Origin: Nocardiopsis endophytica
Lineage (GTDB): Bacteria; Actinomycetota; Actinomycetes; Streptosporangiales; Streptosporangiaceae
Direction of reading: 5' to 3'
Assembly: GCF_027706725.1 (NCBI RefSeq)
Contig: NZ_JAQFWQ010000003.1
Span: forward strand, 1-64,000
DNA length: 64,000 nt
Shown here: positions 58,021 to 64,000 of the stretch, in pieces
How positions within the stretch are numbered: position 1 is the first letter of the stretch
Layout: the number at the start of each line of letters is the position of its first letter
The notes under the pieces: model-generated
What the model was told of the DNA's origin: nothing
Seen by the model: the letters and a program-made list of their open reading frames with translations, nothing else
Databases searched by the model: none
Position numbers and translations under genes: made by a program

Positions 58021-58710
58021 GTGGCACACCATGCGCCCGATCCGGGAGAAGACACTCCGCTGGCCCGACTGCCCCGGAGGTCCCGAGCGACCCTGCTCGC
58101 GGCCGCGGTGAGCGTGCTCGCGGTCGCCGTGGCCGTCACCGGCCTGTGGGCCGCGGGCGGCTTCGAGGCCTCGAAGTCCACCGACTTCCGGGACGTCGCC
58201 CCCGGCAAACTGGTCCGCAACTCGCTGCTGGAGCTGAAGCTGCACGAGGCGGCGTTCACCCAGGACCCGGACACCGGGGCGCACACCCTCCAGATCCGGG
58301 CGGACATCAAGACGCGGTTCAACGAGCCGGTCCCGGTGTCGAACATCGGCGGCATGATCGATCCCCGGTTCGGCCGCAAGGACCTCGCCGCGACCTCGAT
58401 GAGCATGGTCTTCACCCGCCAGCCGGACAGGTCCGTCTTCGAGCTCCAGCCGGAGGTCAACGAAGAGGCCGTCCTGACCTGGCAGCTCAAGGACGAGGAC
58501 CCGGACGCCAAGCCCAAGTCGGCCGAGGAGGTCTTCAGCGACGAGGACTTCCTCGAACCGGACGACGTCTCCGAGCAGGTCGCCCAGGTCGACCAGGTCA
58601 AGGTGACGGTCACCGGGGCCAGCTACGATGCCGGTTTCACCGACCAGACCAAGCGCTGGTGGGGCGACACGAACACGCGAGGCATCGTCTACCTGCCCAT
58701 CGAGGAGTGA
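58021..58710 (+). CDS. Membrane-anchored extracytoplasmic protein, operon gene 1
   Basis: A 229-residue protein: cytoplasmic head, one membrane helix (SRATLLAAAVSVLAVAVAVTGLWAAGGF) and an outer domain rich in beta pattern (LVRNSLLELKLHEAAFTQDPDTGAHTLQIRADIKTRFNEPVPV; VKVTVTGASYDAGFTDQTKRWWGDTNTRGIVYLPIEE). No family recognised with certainty. TAAACT (58007-58012) stands eight bases before the GTG, a leaderless-type promoter. Its stop overlaps the next gene (GTGA). Confidence 0.72.
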   Translation: MAHHAPDPGEDTPLARLPRRSRATLLAAAVSVLAVAVAVTGLWAAGGFEASKSTDFRDVAPGKLVRNSLLELKLHEAAFTQDPDTGAHTLQIRADIKTRFNEPVPVSNIGGMIDPRFGRKDLAATSMSMVFTRQPDRSVFELQPEVNEEAVLTWQLKDEDPDAKPKSAEEVFSDEDFLEPDDVSEQVAQVDQVKVTVTGASYDAGFTDQTKRWWGDTNTRGIVYLPIEE

Positions 58711-59414
58711 TCACCGTCAGCGCGCCCCCTCCCCCGCCGCCCCCGCAGCCGCAGCCGCCCGCGGGGCACGCCGCCGCGCCCGAGCCCGCGCGCGGGCGGC
58801 GCTGGCCCACCGTGGTCACCTCGCTGGTGCTGTTGGCGCTGCTCATGTTCGCCCAGTCGTTCCGGTTCCCCAACGACTCCGCGGTCACCGAGCCGATGGT
58901 GGCCTCCGGCGACGCGTCGGCCGCCGTGGACGCGGGGTCCTTCACCGTCAAGGTGGACGAGGTGCGCTTCGCGAAGGCCATCGGCGACGGCGCCGAGGAC
59001 TCCGGACTGTCCGACTTCGCACCGGAGACGGAGTACATCGAGGCCAACGGCGTGTGGGTGGTGGTGTTCATGGAGGTGACCGCCACGGAGAAGCAGCTGA
59101 CCACGTTCGAGTCCCGGCTCGACAGCGGCGACGAGAACGTCTACGCGTCCACGTCGTGGCTGTACAACACCTTCGGTTCCGTCGACGACGGCTTCCCGCC
59201 GGGCATCCCGATCAAGGGCGCCGCCGCGTTCGAGGTGCCCGAGAAGGCTCTGAAGGACCCGGTGGTGCAGATGACCATCTCCAGCGGTCCCGGCCAGCGG
59301 CTCGCCGGGGAGGCCCACGTGAAGCTCGGGCTGTCCGGGGACGAGCTCAAGAAGGCGATCGACGGCGCCGAGGAGACCCTGGACGTGCCCGCGCCCGAGA
59401 TGCAGAAGGTGTGA
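58707..59414 (+). CDS. Membrane-anchored extracytoplasmic protein, operon gene 2 (DUF4352-like)
   Basis: A 235-residue protein of the same plan: Pro-rich head (APPPPPPPQPQPPAG), one helix (TVVTSLVLLALLMFAQSF) and an outer beta domain (FTVKVDEVRFAKAI; EANGVWVVVFMEVTATEKQLTTFESRLD; GAAAFEVPEKALKDPVVQMTIS) in the manner of DUF4352/immunoglobulin-like domains. Coupled to genes 1 and 3 by overlap and a six-base gap, so the three products may act together. Confidence 0.72.
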   Translation: MITVSAPPPPPPPQPQPPAGHAAAPEPARGRRWPTVVTSLVLLALLMFAQSFRFPNDSAVTEPMVASGDASAAVDAGSFTVKVDEVRFAKAIGDGAEDSGLSDFAPETEYIEANGVWVVVFMEVTATEKQLTTFESRLDSGDENVYASTSWLYNTFGSVDDGFPPGIPIKGAAAFEVPEKALKDPVVQMTISSGPGQRLAGEAHVKLGLSGDELKKAIDGAEETLDVPAPEMQKV

Positions 59415-59420
59415 CGCCCC

Positions 59421-61055
59421 GTGCCCGCCCGTCACGACCCCCAGCACCCCGACGACCGGGATCCACTGGCCCCTGCGCCGCCGCAGGACGAGCAGCACGA
59501 CCGCCGCGAGCACGACCCGGGGACGGGACGGCACCGGCCTCACGAGCACCCCCGGGGCGCGCCGCCCACCGGCCCGCAGCAGGGGCCCTACCCGCCGCAG
59601 GTCCGGCAGCCCGCTCCCCCGCCCGGCCTCCAGGGGGCGGCGGAGCCCGCTCAGCCGCAGTGGCCGCAGCAGGCGGCGCCCCGCCAGGATGCGGCCCCGC
59701 CGGAGCGGCGGCCGTCGGCGCCGCAGCGGTCCTTCCCGTCCCACCAGGACCCGCGGCCCGCGCAGAGCGGGCCGGAGCCGCCGTCGTTCGCGCCTCCGCC
59801 CGGCCCGCACGCGGCGCAGCCCCCGGGGCAGCAGCAGGGCGCCGCGCCGTCCGGTCCCCGGCACGGCGCGCCCACCGGCCCTCAGCATCCACAGCAAGGA
59901 CCACAGCAGGGGTCGGCATTCATCGACCCCGTGGGCCCTGCGCAGGGCCCGGTACAGGGCACCGCGCAGGGAGGACAGCAGCCCCCGCAGAGCACTCCGC
60001 CCCACGGCCGGTACCCCGCTCCGCAGAACAGCGGCCCGCAGCAGGCGCCGCCCTTCGTGGAGCCCAAGCACCCGGCTCCGGGCCCGGCGCAGGGCGGCCC
60101 CCACCGCCCTCAGCAGGGGGCACAGTTCCCGGGCCAGGGCACCGGGCCGCAGCAGTCGTCCCCGCTGGTCGAGCCGAAGGGCCCACCGCACCAGGGATGG
60201 CACGGCGGCTCTCAGCACAGCGGCCCCGGGTACGGCGGTCCCCAGCAGGCGCCCGCCTTCGCCGCCCCGATGGGGACCGAGCCGCCCGACCAGGCAGCGC
60301 CGCGCCCCACCTTCGCGCGCCCTGAGGACGGCCCCGCGCCGACCGGCCCCGCGCACGGCGGGGCGCACTACGCCGACCCGGCCGTCGGCGGCCGTCCGCC
60401 GGAGTGGGCCGCTGCCGAGGCCGGCGCCGCGGCCGGAGCGGGTGCGGCGGTCCGCCCTCCCCTGTGGAAGCGGCTCCATCTTCCGTGGATCGCGGGCATC
60501 GTCGTCCTGCTGCCCGTCGCGCTCGGCGGCCCGTGGATGCTGGAGAAGCAGCAGTGGCAGGAGACCGGGGCCATCCCGCCCGACCCGGTCCCCGCCGACG
60601 GCGACGCCGCCCGCATCTCCGGCAGCGACTGGGAGCTGGTCGGGGTCGTCCTCGACGATTACATGGACACCGAACCGCCTCCGCCGGGCATCACCCTGGT
60701 CGACGTGGGATTCAGGGCGACGCCGGGCGACGAACGCTCGGCAGAGCTGTTGAAGACGTGCAGCTTCCAGGCCGTCGGCGCCGACGGCCGGATCTGGGAG
60801 ACGAGCAACGAGTACACCGACCGCCCCTTGCCGGACGGCGCGGTCTTCCCCGGTTTCCTGGGGTGCTCCGACGCCGAGGGGGAGCCGCTGAAGCCCGGCG
60901 ACACGGGGGGCTTCGTGGCGAGCTTCCTCGTCCCCGAGGACGCGGCGGAATCGCTGTCGTTCCGGGTGGAGGTCGACACCGGCCTGGGGAAGAAGGAGAG
61001 CGACCCGCCGGCCCCCGAGGCCGCCCTGTTCGAAGACCCGGACGAGGAGAACTGA
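59421..61055 (+). CDS. Proline/glutamine-rich membrane protein, operon gene 3
   Basis: A 544-residue protein. The first 330 residues are low-complexity Pro/Gln/Gly/Ala with imperfect repeats such as GPQQAPPF and PAPGPAQGG, cytoplasmic by the positive-inside rule. A helix (LPWIAGIVVLLPVALGGPWML) precedes an outer domain of about 150 residues (SDWELVGVVLDDYMDTEPPPPGITLVDVGFRATPGDERS; two Cys in KTCSF and FLGCSD). The outer domain resembles those of genes 1 and 2. GTG at 59421 is six bases after gene 2. Confidence 0.7.
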   Translation: MPARHDPQHPDDRDPLAPAPPQDEQHDRREHDPGTGRHRPHEHPRGAPPTGPQQGPYPPQVRQPAPPPGLQGAAEPAQPQWPQQAAPRQDAAPPERRPSAPQRSFPSHQDPRPAQSGPEPPSFAPPPGPHAAQPPGQQQGAAPSGPRHGAPTGPQHPQQGPQQGSAFIDPVGPAQGPVQGTAQGGQQPPQSTPPHGRYPAPQNSGPQQAPPFVEPKHPAPGPAQGGPHRPQQGAQFPGQGTGPQQSSPLVEPKGPPHQGWHGGSQHSGPGYGGPQQAPAFAAPMGTEPPDQAAPRPTFARPEDGPAPTGPAHGGAHYADPAVGGRPPEWAAAEAGAAAGAGAAVRPPLWKRLHLPWIAGIVVLLPVALGGPWMLEKQQWQETGAIPPDPVPADGDAARISGSDWELVGVVLDDYMDTEPPPPGITLVDVGFRATPGDERSAELLKTCSFQAVGADGRIWETSNEYTDRPLPDGAVFPGFLGCSDAEGEPLKPGDTGGFVASFLVPEDAAESLSFRVEVDTGLGKKESDPPAPEAALFEDPDEEN

Positions 61056-61089
61056 GGGCCGCCGGCCCCGGTCCCACGGCGCCCGGCCC

Positions 61090-61155
61090 GCGATGATCTC
61101 GACGATCGAGCCGTCATTCCGGCTGATCTGACAGCACTTTCGCCGAGATCATCGC
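61090..61155. repeat. Long palindromic repeat IR2, copy 3 (reverse orientation)
   Basis: GCGATGATCTCGACG opens at 61090 and CCGAGATCATCGC closes at 61155; the inner GTCATTCCGGC matches the reversed loop region of the copies at 92 and 18197. The inner left arm has diverged. It lies between convergent genes. Confidence 0.8.
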
Positions 61156-61165
61156 CCCGGGGGTC

Positions 61166-62644
61166 CTACACCGCCCCGAGCCCGCCGATGCCGACGTACT
61201 TGACGTCGAGGAACTCCTCGATCCCGACGGTCCCGCCCTCGCGGCCCAGGCCCGAGTGCTTCACCCCGCCGAACGGCGCCGCCGGGTTGGACACGATGCC
61301 CTGGTTCAGGCCGACCATCCCCGTCTCCAGCGCCTCGCTGACGCGGAGCGCGCGCGTCACGTCGCTCGTGTAGACGTAGCTGACCAGCCCGTACTCGGTG
61401 TCGTTGGCCGCGCGCAGGGCCTCGTCGTCGGTGCTGAACACGCTCACCGGCGCCACGGGGCCGAAGATCTCCGTCCCGTACATCTCGCTGTCCTGCGACA
61501 CGTTCTCCAGGACGGTCGGCCGGTAGAAGTACCCGGGCCCCTCGGCCGCCCCGCCGCCGACGACCACGCGCGCGCCGCGGCCCACCGCGTCGTCCACCAG
61601 GCGCTGCACCTTCTCCCGTGCACGGGCGTCGATCAGCGGGCCGACCTGGACGCCCTCCTCGGTGCCGCGCCCGACCGACAGGGCGCCCATGCGCTCGCCC
61701 AGGCGGCGGGAGAACTCGGCGGCCACCGACTCGTGCACGTAGAACCGGTTGGCGGCGGTGCACGCCTCGCCGATGTTGCGCATCTTGGCCTGCATGGCGC
61801 CCTCGACCGCCGCGTCCAGGTCGGCGTCGCCGAACACCAGGAAAGGGGCGTTCCCGCCGAGCTCCATGGACGTGCGCAGCACCTGCTCGGCGCTCTGCTC
61901 CAGCAGGGTGCGCCCCACCCCGGTGGAGCCGGTGAACGACACCTTGCGGATGCGGCCGTCCCTCAGCAGCGGCTCGGTCACCCCGCCCGGGTCGGTGGTG
62001 GGCAGCACGCTCAGCACGCCCTCGGGCAGCCCGGCCTCCTCCAGGATCCCGGCCAGGGCGAGCGCGCACAGCGGGGTCTGCTGGGCGGGCTTGAGGACCA
62101 TGGTGCACCCGGCCGCCACCGCCGGGCCGATCTTGCGGGTCCCCATCGCCATGGGGAAGTTCCACGGCGTGATCAGCATGGACGGGCCCACGGGGCGCTT
62201 CATGATCAGGAAGCGCGACTTGCCGTCGGGCGAGGTGGCGTACCCGCCGGAGACGCGCACCGCCTCTTCGGAGAACCAGCGCAGGAACTCGGCGGCGTAG
62301 GCGATCTCGCCGCGCGCCTCGGCCAGCGGCTTGCCCATCTCCAGGGTCATCAGGAGCGCGAGCTCGTCCTGGCGCTCCATCAGGATCTCGAACGCGCGCC
62401 GCAGGACCTCGCCGCGCTCCCGGGGGGCGCGGGCGGCCCAGGAGGCCTGGGCCCCGGCGGCGGCGTCGAGGGCGGCGAACGCGTCCTCCCGCGAGGCGTC
62501 GGCGACCTCGCACAGGGCCTCCCCGGTCGAGGGGTCCTCCACGGCGAAGGTCGCGCCCCCGGAGGCGTCGCGCCACCGGCCGCCGACCATGAGCCGCTTG
62601 TCCACCTGCTCGACGACCTTCACTTCGTCGCTGCGCTGCGCCAT
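61166..62644 (-). CDS. gabD: NAD(P)-dependent succinate-semialdehyde dehydrogenase
   Basis: A 492-residue aldehyde dehydrogenase. Cofactor and active-site regions: ITPWNFPMAMGTRKIGPAVAAGCTMVLKPAQQTP, FTGSTGVGRTLLEQSA, the Glu in MELGGNAPFLVF and the Cys in NIGEACTAANRFYVHESV, then IFGPVAPVSVF. Fit is best with SSADH-type enzymes, which oxidise the product of GABA transamination to succinate. The divergent gene is a class III aminotransferase, which supports that role. The ATG at 62644 is chosen; the long frame upstream is not coding. Confidence 0.87.
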   Translation of the reverse strand: MAQRSDEVKVVEQVDKRLMVGGRWRDASGGATFAVEDPSTGEALCEVADASREDAFAALDAAAGAQASWAARAPRERGEVLRRAFEILMERQDELALLMTLEMGKPLAEARGEIAYAAEFLRWFSEEAVRVSGGYATSPDGKSRFLIMKRPVGPSMLITPWNFPMAMGTRKIGPAVAAGCTMVLKPAQQTPLCALALAGILEEAGLPEGVLSVLPTTDPGGVTEPLLRDGRIRKVSFTGSTGVGRTLLEQSAEQVLRTSMELGGNAPFLVFGDADLDAAVEGAMQAKMRNIGEACTAANRFYVHESVAAEFSRRLGERMGALSVGRGTEEGVQVGPLIDARAREKVQRLVDDAVGRGARVVVGGGAAEGPGYFYRPTVLENVSQDSEMYGTEIFGPVAPVSVFSTDDEALRAANDTEYGLVSYVYTSDVTRALRVSEALETGMVGLNQGIVSNPAAPFGGVKHSGLGREGGTVGIEEFLDVKYVGIGGLGAV

Positions 62645-62782
62645 CGGTCTGCCGCTCCCTCTTCGTCGTCGCTGCCCGCCCCCTTCCCAGCGGACCGGGT
62701 TCGCTAACGGGGCCGCGGGTAGGGGGACCCGGGAGAGCACGGTCTGGACACCGCCCCAGGCGGATGATTCCATAGCGCCGTC

Positions 62783-62796
62783 GATTGTCAACAATC
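62783..62796. promoter_or_regulatory. GATTGT-CA-ACAATC dyad in the divergent promoter region
   Basis: Six-base arms around CA, about 20 bases before the aminotransferase start. The TTGT-N2-ACAA core is of the kind bound by GntR-type regulators of amine and amino-acid catabolism. Confidence 0.4.
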
Positions 62797-62818
62797 CTAC
62801 GGAATGAGGTTCGCGCGC

Positions 62819-64000
62819 ATGGTCGAGCAGTCGGCCCGGCTGTCCCCGGTCCTGAAGCAGGCCACACCGGTCCTCGCCGCCCGCGGCGAGGGCGTGCACA
62901 TCTACGACGAGGACGGCCGCCGCTACCTGGACTTCACCGCCGGTATCGGGGTCACGAGCACGGGCCACTGCCACCCCAAGGTGGTGGAGGCCGCGCAGAA
63001 GCAGGTCGGCACCCTCATCCACGGGCAGTACACCACGGTGATGCACCGGCCGCTGCTGCGGCTCACCGAGGAGCTGGGCACGGTCCTGCCCGAGGGCCTG
63101 GACCGCCTCTTCTACGTCAACTCCGGCAGCGAGGCGGTCGAGGCGGCGCTGCGGCTGGCCCGCCAGGCGACCGGGCGGCAGAACGCGGTCGTGTTCGAGG
63201 GGTCGTTCCACGGGCGCACGATGGGCGCCGCGTCGCTCACCACCTCCGGCACCAAGATCCGCGCGGGGATCGGGCCGCTCATGCCGGGCGTGGCGGTCGC
63301 GCCCTTCCCGTACGCCTACCGGCTGGGGATGAGCGAGGAGCGGGCGGTCGAGTACGCGCTGGCCGAGCTGGACTACCTGTTCGCGACGGTCACCTCCCCC
63401 AAGGACACCGCGGCGTTCTTCATCGAGCCGGTCCTGGGCGAGGGCGGGTACGTGCCGGTGCCCGCGGCCTTCCTGGAGGGGCTGCGGCGGCGCGCCGACG
63501 AGCACGGGATCCTGCTGGTCGCCGACGAGGTGCAGACCGGGTTCGGGCGCACCGGGCGGTTCTGGGGGCATGAGCACGCGGCGGTCCGCCCGGACGTGGT
63601 GATCACCGCGAAGGGGCTGGCCAGCGGGTTCCCGCTGTCGGCGATCGCCGCTCCGGAGAGCGTCATGGAGCGGGCCTGGCCCGGGTCGCAGGGCGGCACC
63701 TACGGCGGCAACGCCGTGGCGTGCGCGGCGGCGCTGGCCACCCTGGAGGTCATCCGGGAGGAAGGGCTGGTGGAGAACGCGGCCCGGAACGGCGAACGGC
63801 TGCTGTCGGGGCTGCGCAAGGCGGCCGAGGGGCACGCGCGCGTGGGCGACGTGCGCGGGCTCGGACTCATGGCCGCGAGCGAGTTCACGGCGCCGGACGG
63901 GTCCCCGGACACCGAGACGGCGACGAAGGCGCACAAGGCGGCGACCGAGCGCGGTCTGCTGCTGCTGACCTGTGGGCCGCACGGGAACGTGGTGCGGATG
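62819..64000 (+). CDS. gabT: Class III aminotransferase, GABA transaminase type (partial)
   Basis: The first 394 residues of a PLP-dependent aminotransferase; the window ends before the stop. Seen are IYDEDGRRYLDFTAGIGVTSTGHCHPKV, LFYVNSGSEAVEAALRLARQATGRQNAVVFEGSFHGRTMGA, the PLP Asp in LLVADEVQTGFGRTGRFWGHEH and the Lys in VVITAKGLASGFPLSAI, then GGTYGGNAVACAAA. With the divergent SSADH gene it would convert GABA (or a like omega-amine) to succinate. ATG 62819 is chosen; ATG 62804 in frame is possible. Confidence 0.87.
   Translation, partial: MVEQSARLSPVLKQATPVLAARGEGVHIYDEDGRRYLDFTAGIGVTSTGHCHPKVVEAAQKQVGTLIHGQYTTVMHRPLLRLTEELGTVLPEGLDRLFYVNSGSEAVEAALRLARQATGRQNAVVFEGSFHGRTMGAASLTTSGTKIRAGIGPLMPGVAVAPFPYAYRLGMSEERAVEYALAELDYLFATVTSPKDTAAFFIEPVLGEGGYVPVPAAFLEGLRRRADEHGILLVADEVQTGFGRTGRFWGHEHAAVRPDVVITAKGLASGFPLSAIAAPESVMERAWPGSQGGTYGGNAVACAAALATLEVIREEGLVENAARNGERLLSGLRKAAEGHARVGDVRGLGLMAASEFTAPDGSPDTETATKAHKAATERGLLLLTCGPHGNVVRM

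Noticed and set aside
53931-59414. A plus-strand open frame of more than 1800 codons, mostly antisense to the SARP regulator
   Set aside because: High GC third positions keep antisense frames open. Only 58707-59414 of it has protein-like content; the rest mirrors a well-supported gene.

Overview
The window is very GC-rich DNA with actinomycete gene style: frequent GTG starts, ATGA/GTGA gene overlaps, and many leaderless-type starts (TANNNT six to eight bases before the start codon). The gene set and order match the conserved actinobacterial block that in Mycobacterium tuberculosis runs from Rv3649 to Rv3683 (ssd, tad pilus genes, DEAH/DUF1998 helicase, MarP, NUDIX, nth, crp, MBL, RidA, two ArsA-like ATPases, PonA2-type PBP, metallophosphatase), with a bldG module added. 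A filamentous actinomycete of the Nocardiopsis/Streptosporangiales type is the best guess; this is inference from gene order, not a database match.

Layout. 1-622: dispersed palindromic repeats. 0.6-7.2 kb: tight-adherence (Tad/Flp) pilus genes, split into ssd-tadA-tadB-tadC (+) and flp-tadE-tadE-like (-), with tandem repeats in two gaps. 7.4-9.7: MrfA-like helicase. 9.9-11.4: BldG antagonist, its anti-sigma partner and a cyclophilin lipoprotein. 11.5-16.1: MBL hydrolase, MarP protease, CoA-type NUDIX, endonuclease III, and divergent crp with a good CRP box in its own leader. 16.1-17.7: esterase and MerR regulator. 17.7-18.75: a 1-kb island of the same repeats as the left end. 18.75-27.7: MBL, NUDIX, RidA, DUF4177, ArsA pair, PBP with PASTA domain, YqeY, metallophosphatase. 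27.8-29.6: LLM flavin oxidoreductase plus FMN reductase pair. 30.3-33.2: signalling cluster (Crp-like, STAS, two GAF-ANTAR proteins).

33.3-48.4 is accessory: PGRP-fold amidase without a signal peptide, a 22-codon leader ORF before a GNAT gene, M48 protease, MmyB-type regulator/SDR pair, a UTRA-domain regulator with two small genes, an ABC-F ribosome-protection-type gene behind a seven-codon leader peptide whose RNA can pair with the ABC-F ribosome binding site, a phosphotransferase, a TetR/DUF1772 pair with two operators, and a 44-residue Asp/Gly-rich peptide gene overlapping a PIMT-like methyltransferase (candidate imiditide RiPP locus), then tRNA-Pro(CGG).

48.7-64.0: zinc-finger-like protein, a SUKH-like protein, a DUF4178/DUF2617/DUF350/membrane spermidine-synthase operon, a large SARP/NB-ARC/TPR regulator preceded by two small acidic proteins, a three-gene membrane-protein operon, and divergent succinate-semialdehyde dehydrogenase and class III aminotransferase genes (GABA-type catabolism; the aminotransferase is cut by the window end).

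The items most worth following up are the peptide/PIMT pair at 46.7-48.0 kb, the ABC-F attenuator at 42.56-42.66 kb, and the dispersed long-hairpin repeat family at 0.1, 18.2 and 61.1 kb.
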